Shown in pieces: positions 47,560 through 59,054 of a stretch of DNA of 64,000 nt. Position numbers and translations under genes: made by a program. The notes below the pieces were generated by a model. The model was not told the origin of the DNA. It was given only the letters and a program-made list of their open reading frames with translations, and did no database searches. The first letter of the stretch is position 1. The number at the start of each line of letters is the position of its first letter. The DNA is from Perognathus longimembris pacificus (Eukaryota; Chordata; Mammalia; Rodentia; Heteromyidae), in NCBI RefSeq assembly GCF_023159225.1, contig NC_063166.1, positions 45,687,149 to 45,751,148 on the forward strand, read 5' to 3'.

Positions 47560-48072
47560 GCAGATGGCTATTCCCTAGTCCTAGGGACTTGTAGATATCT
47601 TGAGTTGCATAGAATACAAGGTTTGGCAGATGAAGTAAAGGTTTGAAACATTGAAGTAAGAAATATTATGAGTTACCTAACCATAGAAGCTGTGAAGGAT
47701 AGCTTTCTTCTAGCTGAAGATGCATGGGAAGAGAAGGCAGAGAGATTTAGGAGCATAAGAATGATTCATCATGGCCTAGCTAGCCTGCGGGGAACTCACC
47801 TCTTTCAGTCTTATAACCTCAAAGACTGAGTTTTGTGACCAACATATGTATATATATGTATGGAAGGGGGATCTTCCCATTAGAGCCTCCACACAGGAAT
47901 ACATTGCTGCCAACACTTTGCTTCTGCCCTTGGGACACTGTGGCATGGAGAATGAGCCTGAGTGGATTTCTGGCCTACAGAACTGGCAGGGAGTTAATAA
48001 ATGGATGTTGTTTCAGGCCAAGGCATTGCTGGTAATTCATGATGCAGAAATAGAAATGTAATGCATCAGAAA
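47560..48072 (+). mobile_element. MLT1-like LTR (MaLR)
   Basis: The 3' half is convincing: 'tagagcctccacacaggaat', 'tgctgccaacactttgcttc', 'tctggcctacagaactgg', 'gttaataaatggatgttgtt', then 'ttcatgatgcagaaatagaa'. The 5' half is more diverged ('ggtttggcagatgaagtaaa'). Non-coding. Confidence 0.65.
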
Positions 48073-48464
48073 AGGGTCACTGTATATATTTCAGGTTCTG
48101 GATCTGTAGAGAACACTATCTTGGCCAGGTGAAAACAGGAGATGAATGAAAGCATAAGGCCAGATGCAAAGGCAGGAAAAGATTTTTCTGCTGGTGTTTT
48201 CTTATTAACTAGCAAATAATTTTAAAAAAATAACAAGAACTATGTTGTGAATGAGCCACAGAACTATGTAATTTTCAGGAAGATAATCTTGGGTCCTTGT
48301 AGAGATGCTCTAAAAATAATGTAAAAATATAGAGAATGGCAGGAGAGAGGTAAGGTATATGGAAGGTTTTTAACTTTGTCTTGGTTGATAATGAATGAGT
48401 CAGAAAAGGCACTTTCATTACTAAAACACCAGTTTTTATTGCAGAATGTAGCCTGATACCAGCT

Positions 48465-48595
48465 TAATCTGAGTCTCATTTTTATCATTTTGAAAAGAGT
48501 GTAATAATAAAATCCCACTTCTTAGGGCTATAATAGGATTAAATAAGATGATGTATATTCATCTAAAGCTATTGCATAATTGAATGAAGTGACAC
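48465..48595 (+). repeat. MIR fragment
   Basis: 'gagtctcatttttatcattt', 'cttcttagggctataatagg', 'attaaataagatgatgtata' match the MIR 3' part. Confidence 0.65.
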
Positions 48596-48814
48596 CTGCA
48601 ATCTTAAATCAGTGCACTGACACTTATGGAGCAGTATATTGGGATAGTTTATAATCATCTTTATTTAAACAAATTCTACAGCTAATTAAAGGCAAAGTAT
48701 GGCTAGAATGAACTCATGAGTGATTGGAACCCACGTATAGGTTTCAGCCTTCATCAGGGGATGGAGTAACTGTTTTTCCCTTTACTTAAAAGCAAATGCT
48801 TCAAGAGATAGGAT

Positions 48815-49010
48815 GAATGAATGCAGACATAAAACTCATCACCTATATTTGAACATGGAAACTGGATAACATGAAGGAACGGATGGAGTTGGGGTAGATA
48901 GGGGGTAGGAATGGATGGGTTATGCTGATTAAGATGCATTGCCCTCAAAAGGGCCAGGTTGAATTGAAATCCCTTTGTACAATGACATCATCATAATCTT
49001 TAAGAAAGTG
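48815..49010 (+). mobile_element. Older L1 3' end
   Basis: 'gattaagatgcattgccctc', 'gttgaattgaaatccctttg', 'tacaatgacatcatcataat' closely follow the older L1 terminus at 21268-21355, preceded by GGA/GGTAG-rich sequence. Confidence 0.55.
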
Positions 49011-50354
49011 TATTCTTTACTCACAAGAACTGCCTCATGGTCTGCAAGATACTTTCCTTCCTGAAAATCTAAGGATCCTAGGAAAATTATAGCAAGTTGC
49101 TTTTCAGAGAGATCAAACTCATTAGCGTTAAGCAATTATTTCATTTCCGTTCTTCGTTGATCAAGGTACCTTTGGCTGTAATTCTTTGCTAGTGAGCAAA
49201 GTTTCCTCAGTTGAAAAGATGGAGTGGTTAACACTAGAGAATCTAGACATGCAACCTGCAACTGAAGTGTCTAGAGGAAGCAGATGCCTGAAGATGCATG
49301 GCTGCAGTGCTGAGAGAATGAAACACCTGGGTTTCCAAGAGGAAAACACCTGCAGCATACACTTGCACATAGATATTCAAACCATCTCCAACGCATTGTT
49401 GGACTACTTTAGACAACTTGTTTTATTGGTGTTAGTCATGGATTTCAATTTTTTAAATAGATGAATGTGGAGAAAGAAGTAACACTGTTTATTTTAAGAT
49501 AATTTTAAGAGATAATACAGAATTTGTGGCACATTAATCCCTTGCTTATTGGCATTTTAAAAAATGCCGGGAGGATGCTCAGAGTTTTATAAATGTAAAC
49601 CTTCTTAATATGCTCTAAAAGTTCTCAGGGTTATAAAATTTTCCAAACAGAACAAAGTCAATTTGGGTCCCGTTTGTGGGTCTATTTTTGTGGTATTTAT
49701 TTATTCATAACCTGACATTCAAATATAATTCAAGATATTTTATGAAGATGAATATCTTTGAGCAGAAAAGAAACAGAGAAGTGAGTGGAAAGAGAAGTTT
49801 TAAATGACAGGAGAAAATGTAGAAAGTATGGCAGAACCATACTGATAGGTAAGAGATAACTTTGAAGCATACCTGCTCCAGATACCACACTTTTGGATCC
49901 AAGATTTGTTTAGGGAAAGCACAGATCTTCCCTTGTTCTATGCTCACAGCTAAGTTTTCTTTTAGCAGTCTGCATGAAAATAGACTTGTGTAATTCCATG
50001 TGCACCAAGCCCACAGTAAACATAGCTTTACATTGCATGATGCTAGCTCTTTTGATTTTCTTGAATATGGGTATATGACATGTCATCAACAAACATTATG
50101 ATAAATACCAGTTGTTTAAAATCTACCTGACATGATCCATTTTATCCAGAAGGTTATGAAAGAAAAACTGAAGGAATAAATTTGTTCGTATCATCCTCAT
50201 TTTCCTTAAAATGTGTCTCTTATAGGTGAGATTTTAAAGGTCTTATGCAGTGCTTCCAGAGTGATTTCTACAAGCAGTTACTTTGTGCCTACCAATGTTA
50301 CAGGTAACAAGAGTTGACTTGTTTCGGAGTAAAGAAATCTGCATTATGATTGTG
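49011..50354. other. Unassigned intergenic DNA
   Basis: No gene or repeat recognised. A 92-residue open frame at 49186-49464 shows no known domain. Confidence 0.4.
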
Positions 50355-50480
50355 TCAATAAGCTATAATTCCAGATACTAAAGAGGCTGTGATCTGAGGA
50401 TCAAGGTTCCAAGCTAGTTTGAGCAGGAAAGTCCATGAGACTCTTACCAACAATTAGCCACTAAAATGTCAGAAGGGGCC
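50355..50480 (+). repeat. B1-like + Geo composite SINE, 3'-truncated
   Basis: 'tataattccagatactaaag', 'gctgtgatctgaggatcaag', 'gcaggaaagtccatgagact' then the start of Geo ('cagaaggggcccctgt'). It breaks into the CA repeat that follows. Confidence 0.75.
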
Positions 50481-50495
50481 CCTGTATGGGTATTG

Positions 50496-50497
<2 letters not shown>

Positions 50498-50540
<43 letters not shown>
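50498..50540. repeat. (CA)n microsatellite
   Basis: About 21 uninterrupted CA units; a plausible polymorphic marker. Confidence 0.95.
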
Positions 50541-50542
<2 letters not shown>

Positions 50543-51384
50543 TGTTATTAAATTTGGGCTTCTTTTTATTTATTTAGTGGAGAGTTGCTTTTAAAATCAC
50601 CTCATGTAAATCAATTCAAGCATTTCATAACAGGAGAGGAATATTTTCTACTTTGAAATGAGGTTCTTTGTCTTTTTAAAATATTATTTCCATCAAGGAC
50701 ATATGACAATAAACCAGTCTGCTGAGCATATGCTTGAAGATCCTGAGGAAGAGATTCTGTCTCTGCTAAAACAAACAACAACAACAACAAAAATTCTTCC
50801 AGATCTAATCTAGAATTGTTAGCAATACTGCAGATTTCTATATAACCACAGACCTCCTCAGGGACTTCAGTGGCTCCCTTGTAATTGAGGGCTTTCCAAC
50901 TAATGTGCTGGGCAGAGGTATGCCAGGAGACAGAAGATCCTCAGTGATGTTGGTCCTAGCACTAAGAAGCATGGTGAGCAATCCAACCACTGCTGCTCTG
51001 AAGCAACTCTGGGTGCATGACAGGAATGGATCAACCAAGGTACTATGATTTCCGCAGCTAGCAGAAGCAGAGGCCTACAGTAACGTGCCCCACATGTATT
51101 GTCATTGCAAGGAAATCTAGAGCAGGGTTGTTAAATGTGTAGCTACTAAGATGTTCTTATTAAATGATTCAGGCTCTCTCTTTATCTATGTACGTATGTA
51201 ACTATATGTACTATAAATCTGTCTGTTGTCTACCTATCATTTATCATCTACCAGTACACCATGTTGATCCCTATAAATTATACTGATTTCCCATAGAAAC
51301 TTCTGCAAACACACCAAATTCCTAATGCATTGGAAGCATTTCTAGCACTGATTGAATAGATTTTCTGAAAGGAAGCTAGGTATT
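50541..51384. other. Unassigned intergenic DNA
   Basis: Contains a short CAA repeat at about 50770-50790. Nothing else recognised. Confidence 0.4.
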
Positions 51385-52165
51385 AAAGTTAATCCTTTAA
51401 GTTTTAGAGCAGTTTTGACCCTTTAGAAAAGTTGAATGGAAGATACTCCCTCTTTGCCAACCTTGCACACAATTTCTATCCACAATTTCTTGCATTATTT
51501 TGTTGCACTGTTTGTTAAATGATGAAGCCATACTGGTATGTCATTCGCTGGAGTTTACATTAGAATCATGCTTTAAAATGTCCAGTTTTATGGGTTGGTC
51601 AAGCATATATTTTCACTTATATACCATTATAATATTATGTAGAATGGTTTCAGTGCCACAAAAATTTCCTCTGCTGGACCTGATCTGCCTCCTTCTCCCA
51701 AGCCCCCAGCAAATACAGATCTCTAACTGTCTCTGCCTCGTGACAATGTCACCTATTTTTTATCATGTGATGTTTCCTCTAAAGGTTAGCTACTTTCAAT
51801 TAGCAGTCTGCATTTGAGATTGTCCCACATCCTATTGTAGCTCGATAGCTTATTTATTTTTACTCGTAGCTAATATTATATTTTATGAATATGCCACTTT
51901 CAGAAGTACTTTGGTTGCTTTTAAATGCTGGCAGTTACAAAGTTGACTGTTAGAAGCATTCATCTGCAGGATTTTGTGTAGGCACAACGTTCCAAATTAC
52001 AAGAAGGATAATTGTGGGACTCTGTGATGGTACTTTTTTCAGCATTAGAAAAAACTGGCAAATCATTCAATCAGGTATATCATTTTGCACTCACAACAAC
52101 ACTGGGTGAGAATTTCTGTTAACTTCCACCTTGCCCATCACTTGCTTTTGTGAGTGTCTAAATGC
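51385..52165 (-). mobile_element. Ancient L1M-type 3' end
   Basis: In L1M order on the minus strand: 'ttgcattattttgttgcact', 'tttacattagaatcatgctt', 'cagtgccacaaaaatttcct', 'attgtagctcgatagcttat', 'cagcattagaaaaaactggc'. The order fits the L1ME group from memory. No coding capacity. Confidence 0.7.
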
Positions 52166-52219
52166 CAGTCATGAGATGCCATGATGAGAGATGCAATGGT
52201 TTCTTGTTGTTATGATCTT

Positions 52220-52590
52220 TGTAACACTGGGGTCTTGAATTTGAAGCTTCATGCCTGCTGGCTCAATGCTCTACTACCTGAGCCACACCTACTTTCTTTT
52301 TGAGAAAGAGTGTCACTTTTTTCCCTTGGCTGCCATGATCTTCATACTTACACTTCCTGCCTTCACTAGGAGGTCATGCTCCACTATGCTGAGATTCTTC
52401 TGTAGAGACAAATTCTTTGCCCTGGGCTGGTGCAAAACCACAGTCCTCAGCTCTCAGCCTCTTGTGTTTCTGGGTGGACCTGCATGTACCTCTGTCCTCG
52501 GTTATTGGTTTGGATGGGGACTCATAAACTTTTTTCCTTAGCTTCCATTGGTGTTGAAGATTACAGATTTGAGCCATTGGCAACATAGCT
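52220..52590 (-). repeat. Degenerate SINE cluster
   Basis: Complement of ID-like ('caatgctctactacctgagc'), B1-like ('tcctcagctctcagcctctt') and a second B1-like end ('attacagatttgagccattg'). At least two old minus-strand insertions. Confidence 0.6.
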
Positions 52591-53523
52591 TGAAGGCAGC
52601 AAGATTGTTTTTAATCAAACATATATTTTGAGACCTTTTTTTTTTCTTTACTAACCTGTAGTTTCTTTCCCTCACCTCACCCCCACTTCAATCTCTTCAT
52701 AACATCACTTGAAAAGCAGAAGATTTTATCCATTCATTTATTTAAATGACATCTGATTTCTGAAATTTCTCTAGCATAGCTCATGCTTATAATATATAAG
52801 GAACAGACTTTGTGCTGCCTTTTGCATTTTAAATTTAGGATACTGTACATTTGGATTTAATTTTAGTGAATGCTGTCAGGTTTGTGGTTACTTGCTGCTG
52901 TGGCTGTTTCTTCTTTCTCTTGCATTTCTCACTCTTCTTTCTCACTTCCTCCTCCTCCTCCTTCCTTTTCTTTTGCATGAGGTTGAACAATTAATCTCTG
53001 GGTAATTCACTGAAAAGACCTTAAATCACCTGTGTTTATGTTATTCATGAAGGACAAATTAGCTGTATTTGTGTGAGTGGCTATACTGATAGACACCTCT
53101 ATTTTATTCCATTGTACTTGATACTAAATTCTGATACTGATCTTTACCTCATACCTTTTAGATGAACTCAAGTTAGAAAGTGGCGGTATTTAGCAAGCCA
53201 AACTCTTGTGAAATTCTGCTCCCCAGAATACTATCCAAACCTCTCTTGAGCTTCATTCCAATCCTCCTTCAATTTCCTACATTCTGAGCTTGGAGATTCA
53301 CTGGGATGAACCATGCTTCTGTACACAGCATTCTCCTACACATAATCAATGAGGTTACCCAGTATATCTTAACATCTTCAAAAAAATGTGTATGAATTTA
53401 CAATATGATGTTATGGAGTATACATAGTGACATGGTTACTACAGTTAAGTAGATCATCTTGCTTAGTTATATTTCTGTATAACAAAAACTAATAAAATGT
53501 ATGAGTTTGTTAAACACTCCTTA
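52591..53523. other. Unassigned intergenic DNA
   Basis: CTTCC/CCTCC pyrimidine stretch at about 52910-52975, otherwise nothing recognised. Confidence 0.4.
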
Positions 53524-53735
53524 GGCCCAGTACTGGTGATTCCTGCCTGTAATCCTAGCCACTGAAAATCTCAATTCAAAGCCAGCCCAAGCAGAGAAGT
53601 ATGTGAAACTCTACAACTAAAAACCAAAACTCTGTAAGTGGAACTGTGGCTCAACTAGTAGAGCATTAGCTTTGAGCACAAAAACTCAGGGACAGCACAC
53701 GGGCCCCGAACTCAAGCCCAAGGACTGGCAAACAC
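53524..53735 (+). repeat. B1-like + Geo composite SINE
   Basis: 'attcctgcctgtaatcctag', 'aaagccagcccaagcagaga', 'ggaactgtggctcaactagt', 'gggacagcacacgggccccg' and 'caaggactggcaaacac'. Complete. Confidence 0.85.
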
Positions 53736-54773
53736 TCAAAAATATTCCTTAATACAATACCATTTGATTAACTACACTCCTCCTGTTGTACATTAGACTT
53801 GTTTATTTATATATATGCTATTTCATCTTTTTCCTACATTTTTCCATTTATTCTCCCTCTTTCTTCTAAAAACTTTTCAGAATGGCAGCCAGCTATTGCC
53901 TTTCTTTCCTGCTGGCCAGCTTTTTTTAAAGGCAGGTTTAAACTTTTCTGAACTATATTTTCTGCATTTCTCCCGATGTCATGTGGGAGGTCAGTAGATG
54001 TGTTCTCAGTCTGCTCTCTTGATCTAATTTCCACTTTATATTCTAAAGAAACCCTCATGTCAAATTAAAATGCAATTATTTTCTTATCTTGATAATACCC
54101 TGTAATTTCTCTAATGCAGTTTCAGAGGACAGATAAAAGCAAATGGGTATTGCTTCCCCTAAAACAGCTATACACCAAAGGGAATCCAGTTGCATATGTC
54201 AAGGATTTAACACCAATACATTTTATGCCATCTTGAACTCCTCTAGGAAGCATCATCCTTCCTCAATGAGTTTCTTGGGACTAGCTATTTCAATTAAGTT
54301 GTTTATATTACCAAGCCATTTATATAGGCACAAGCTTAGCTGCCCTGGGTGAGGGCATAGGGATAGGTTAAATGACAGAGATAAATCATTCTGTCTAGCT
54401 ATAGACCTTACATGTGTATTCACACAAGGCCTATATCCTGTCAAGATGACACATACTACGCATGCCTTTTATTGAGACTCAGCTCCAGAGCCAGTATGGA
54501 GAAAGTATGTTTATTCTCTCCAGCCCTTGATGCACACCTTTCTGTTTTGCTTCCAAACCACAAGTCTTCCATTGCTATAGTTCACATTATTCTTAATTAT
54601 GCTTTATATAATTCACCTTCCCTATTTCTATTCCTTGAACTGAATCTGACATTTTTGAGAGTAGGAATGGTGATGATCTGTTAATGCTCATCTTTCAGAA
54701 ATGATTTACAATAGTCTGTCCAACAGTAAGTATACTGGACTCAGTAAATATATTTCTAAGAGTCATATACCTA
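53736..54773. other. Unassigned intergenic DNA
   Basis: Nothing recognised. Confidence 0.4.
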
Positions 54774-54995
54774 AGCCAGGTGCCATGGCTGCTACCTATA
54801 ATCCTAGCTACTCAGGAGGTGAAGATCTGAGGATCACAGTTTGAAGCCAGATCTGGCACAAAGTTTATGAAATTCTTAGCACTAATTAACCACCATAAAA
54901 CTGGAATTGGAACTGTGTGGTAGAGTGCTAACTTTGAGCACAAAGGTTTAGGGACAAAGCCCAGGCCTTCAGTTCAAGCCCCAGTAGTAGGAAAA
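54774..54995 (+). repeat. B1-like + Geo composite SINE
   Basis: 'ctacctataatcctagctac', 'gatctgaggatcacagtttg', 'attaaccaccataaaactgg', 'agttcaagccccagtagtag' and a poly(A) tail. Confidence 0.85.
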
Positions 54996-56082
54996 AAAAG
55001 ATTAGCAAACTTATATACATGCAAACATATTTGTGTATAAAGTCAATTATATAGAAAAGAAATGCAATTATTATTATAGTAAACATTTCTGTCTTGCTTA
55101 AGTGATTGCCTATATTTATATGTAAAAAGTATTTGCTTCTGTGTCTGATCAATGCATAATCTACTAAATTATATTATATAATCATATGAAGATGCTTGAA
55201 TTAAGTTATATGGAATAGTTTATCCTAATATCTATATTAATTTTTTCACAATTTTTAGTTTATGAGCATATAATGATATATGATTTCTATAATATATTTA
55301 CTAACATGCACACATGCAGGCATATATTCATTTAGTGTAGAAGCTGGGGGGGGAAGCATTTACTTTATTACATGGAGAAATGGGTACAGGTGACTTGAAT
55401 TTGTGTGCTTTGGTTGTATTGATATTTTATTTGGGTTTTGTTTATTTTTTCCTTAGATCAGCTACTAACAGAGGAGGAAAAACATGTTGGGGACTTGGAG
55501 GGCAAAGTGTGCTGCTAACTCTATATTTCCACTTATCCATGTGGTCTGGTCCACGGTTCCCCAGTTTTTGTTTCATTTAAGGGCATCAGAGCTGTGGGTT
55601 TTATTCAAACTTGAAAGAATTAACTTGTTTCCCAGTATTTCTTAACTTCCTCTACAATCTCACATATTGTTACACTGACACAAGAGTTGGGAGGCCAAAA
55701 AGACTAAACAAATAAATGGGAAGGGGTAGCATGGCAAACAAATGTATTTGGCACTTGAGGACAAGTCTTTTAAACCAATTGTTTATAGAGGGTTTAAATG
55801 TCTATGTCAATGACAATCTCTGAGATTGGTTCAGATCTACCTCAGAGAGGCTACATGATCATATAACAGGTGACAGCAAATTGACTTCATTCTCTGTCCT
55901 TCTGTGGTTGGAAGAAATGGGCCGCCATGTTAGGTTCAACTATTTTGACATAGCAAAATGAGTCTTCTGCGTGTAGAAAAAGCATCCAAAATTTCTCAAA
56001 GCTTTCTAAAGCTTCTGACTCTTATTACGGCTGTCCAGTCTGATACAAGTTTATTTGAAACTTGACTTACATTTGTCCTTTA
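54996..56082. other. Unassigned AT-rich DNA
   Basis: TA-rich at 55160-55300; otherwise nothing recognised. Confidence 0.4.
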
Positions 56083-56178
56083 ACAAATTGTACAGGAAAT
56101 GTACCCACTGCCTTACATATGAAACTGTAACCCCTCTGTACATCACTTTGACAATAAATAAATATTTTTAAAAAAGAA
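56083..56178 (+). mobile_element. Very short L1 3' end
   Basis: About 95 bp of the young-type L1 terminus ('cactgccttacatatgaaac', 'ctctgtacatcactttgaca') with an A-rich tail. Confidence 0.85.
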
Positions 56179-56810
56179 CTTTTATAACCTGGGACCAACT
56201 AAAGAGATAACTGACACCAGAAATCACAACCATTCCCTTATGAGACAAGAGCTATAAAAATCATAACAGCTTGTTATATAAGCTTGAAAGCAAATTTATC
56301 TCCTTAGCAATGCCTCAATGTCATGTTCTTCTTTTCTATAGATCTTAGAGCAAAAATGCATATGAGGAAGAATGATGATAGAAAGTGTCTATTGTGTAGG
56401 GGGAACTGTGTGTTTCTTTATTGCATTTGACTTATTAATTCTTAGGAAATTCTGTACAATTAGCCAACATTAACTTTCCCTTCAGTTTAAAATATCCTCT
56501 CTGGCAGATCCTTGTGGTTCATTCTGAGTTACTTTTGGCAATCCAAAGCTCCATGTGACTTTGTTCACTCCTGGATTCCACCTCATCACACTGAAATGAC
56601 ATAGCTGATGTCAGTTGCAGTACCTCCTCCCATCATCCCCATCCAACAGAGGCTAGCCACACCATGAGTTCCTAGCACACCATGAGTCCCTAGAACAATG
56701 TAATTCCTCTCATTAATGCATTTTTGGTATTTTGTCATGGGAGAACCCAGTGAATTCTCCCGTGGATCATGTCGGATATGCATGTTTCCAGACAACCCTC
56801 GTCCCCAAAT
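56179..56810. other. Unassigned intergenic DNA
   Basis: Contains a short duplicated motif 'caccatgagt(t/c)cctag' at about 56661-56692. Nothing else recognised. Confidence 0.4.
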
Positions 56811-56829
56811 CCTATTATCTCAAATCTTG
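56811..56829. repeat. Target-site duplication, left copy
   Basis: 'cctattatctcaaatcttg', 19 bp, identical to 56867-56885. Confidence 0.95.
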
Positions 56830-56866
56830 GGCTGGGGATATGGCCTAGTGGCAAGAGAGATTGCCT
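56830..56866 (+). repeat. Tailless 37-nt 5' half of an IDL SINE
   Basis: Only the first 37 nt of the ID-like monomer are present: 'ggctggggatatggcctag' (with the A box) through to 'attgcct'. The B box, the Geo half and the A-rich tail are absent, yet the piece sits between perfect 19-bp duplications. The break falls where the anticodon loop lies in the parent tRNA-Ala fold. This fits the known mammalian class of tailless retropseudogenes made from 3'-truncated tRNA-like RNAs. Confidence 0.85.
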
Positions 56867-56885
56867 CCTATTATCTCAAATCTTG
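56867..56885. repeat. Target-site duplication, right copy
   Basis: 'cctattatctcaaatcttg', identical to 56811-56829. Confidence 0.95.
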
Positions 56886-56977
56886 TTACTTCTTCACTAT
56901 TTTGTCACAGAAGTCATAACATCTTATTCTTCTTTGCTTTGGAACTGGAATTCTGTCTAGATCTCAAGCTTGATGAC

Positions 56978-57065
56978 TTCCTTGGTTGCCTGATGTACTA
57001 CCACTTAAGCTACATCCCGGCTCAGATTTTGTTGGCTTCTTTGAAGATGGAATCTCACAGCCTTT
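56978..57065 (-). repeat. Possible degenerate ID-like fragment
   Basis: Complement of 'gtactaccacttaagctaca' and 'gatggaatctcacag' resembles old SINE sequence. Weak. Confidence 0.4.
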
Positions 57066-58089
57066 TCTGCTCAAACTCTGGTTGAAAAGGTGTAGAAGCC
57101 ATCACTCAGTCATCACAGCCAATAATAGTGTCTGTCACCAAACCTTTCTTGTAATATCTGTTTTATCTCCAGCATGCACAGGTAATCATTTAGAAGTTGT
57201 GTAACTTCATGTTGTGGTTGACTCCAGCATCCTATTTCCTACCTGCTGTCAGTAAAGTTTTTTTTCTCCACTATCATTTCAACATCTAATCCAGAATACT
57301 TCCTTTCAAGATGTTCTTCTGGGAACTAAGTAGTATTTTAGTCTAGATCATGAATAAGGTAGAACAGACATCAGGTATTTCCAATGGAAAGAATTTAACA
57401 GGTTGAATTTTCCACATAATCTATAGATAATTTGGTAAAAACAAAGGCTGAAAGAAAAGAGCTGGAGAATAGAAAGTGTAAAACAAACCAAAAAAGTGGC
57501 GGAGGGCGGGAGGGGGGGGCGAGGAGGATGGTACACAGACAACAAAACTCTTATCCTGGATAATACTCTAATACTCTTTTCTTTGTTGTTGATAAAATAT
57601 CCTTTCTACATTTGTTTTCATCCTTGGAAGTTAAAGACTCCTCATACATTATTTATGATACCAAAAACTTCATTATAATTACCAAAATCTTTCTTTACTA
57701 CAAGCTAAATACAGTAATACTGCTGCTTATGTTATTAGCATTTTTAGGTCTTTCAGCCTCTACATTCTATTAGTTGTCTCAAAACATTTACTTCATCAAC
57801 ATTTCATAGTTGACAATTTCCTACAGTGCCTACTAGTTGCTTAGGGAATGGAGTTGTTTATATTCGTGACTTTTACAAGTGATTGCCTCAATTTCTTTTT
57901 CTGATGGAATGTAAAGATTGTTCAACTGGACTGAATTGTTTACAGGGTATGTTAGCAGGTCTCCCAGAGACAGAGGGGCAATGATTTCTTCAGGAGAACA
58001 TAATACTGATTACGGCTGCTAACTTCCTCATAAATTGAGAGATTTGTGATTTTGTGGGCACATTTTGTTTTGTTCATTTGTGAAATACC
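57066..58089. other. Unassigned DNA with a G-rich tract
   Basis: A G-rich run with GGAGGG, CGGGAGGGGGGGG and GAGG lies at 57497-57528. No gene recognised. Confidence 0.45.
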
Positions 58090-58318
58090 AAGCTTTGAAC
58101 TTGGGACTCTGTGACTTGCTCTCACTTGGATATTTTTACTCAGAGCTATCGTTCTACAAATTGACTCTAGTTTCTATTTTGTCCTTTTTATTGCTTGTTC
58201 AGGAGAGATGAAGTCCCATGAACTTTTCTCTAGGTTAGCTTTAAATTATCCTTTCTGGATCTATGCCGCCTGAGCTTCTAGGATTACAAGCATGAGCCAC
58301 TGGTACCTGGCTTGTAGG
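58090..58318 (-). repeat. B1-like + Geo composite SINE, degenerate
   Basis: Complement of 'gctttgaacttgggactctg', 'gagatgaagtcccatgaact', 'gcttctaggattacaagcat' and 'gagccactggtacc'. Confidence 0.75.
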
Positions 58319-58594
58319 AACAATCAGATTTTTTAACTGCCAAAGAAGTTTTTCCAGTTTTGCTTTTTCCAAAGTCAGGCCAGAACAAAATACTTCCTGC
58401 TCTGAATTTAGACCTTACACGTGAGGAAAGTGATTCTGCTGAACACCTTCCTATTTAACACCCGGTATCAATTTAAGTTGTTGCTTTTCTCTTTTTTCTC
58501 TGTGCTTGCTACATTATTCTAAAGATTGGTCCCTTCCTTAATCTATCTTCCTTTTTCATTTATTACAGCCCATAAAAAGTCACTGAAGTATTAG

Positions 58595-58755
58595 ACTATG
58601 AATAATAATACTGGTGATAAAGTACAAATAATAACCAGCAATGAATTATTACTATGTTTGAGACTCTATTCTTAACATGTATTAGCACATCAACTTTTAC
58701 AGGAACAAAGTGATATAGCATTATCATCGTTTCTACTTAATACATGAGGAGTCTC
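58595..58755 (+). repeat. MIR/L2-like fragment
   Basis: 'tattactatgtttgagactc', 'ttaacatgtattagcacatc', 'caaagtgatatagcattatc', 'tacatgaggagtctctggtt' follow the order of an ancient MIR/L2-type repeat. Confidence 0.55.
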
Positions 58756-59054
58756 TGGTTTAAAAAACGTAAATACATTTTCCTTGTTCTAGCTTTCACC
58801 TTTAATAAACCATGCTACTTTAAATAATAACACAAAATTTTCTCAGCATAAATAGGTATACAAACACACACTTCAGTGAAGATTTAGCTAAGAACATTGA
58901 CATACAAGCCTTTAATCACTATCTGACCTTATAAACACATCAGAACAATTTTTATTAAGAAAACATACAATAATTATATGTATATGCATGTGTTTGAAGA
59001 CAAAATTACCTTGGGAATAATTTAAGTATATACAAGGTTTATTTTTCTTTTAAA
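58756..59054. other. Unassigned AT-rich DNA
   Basis: Nothing recognised. Confidence 0.4.

Noticed and set aside
10250..48072. Coding endogenous retrovirus linked to the MLT1-like LTRs
   Set aside because: Only non-coding LTR remnants are visible at 10250, 15055 and 47560; no internal retroviral genes were seen between or beside them.
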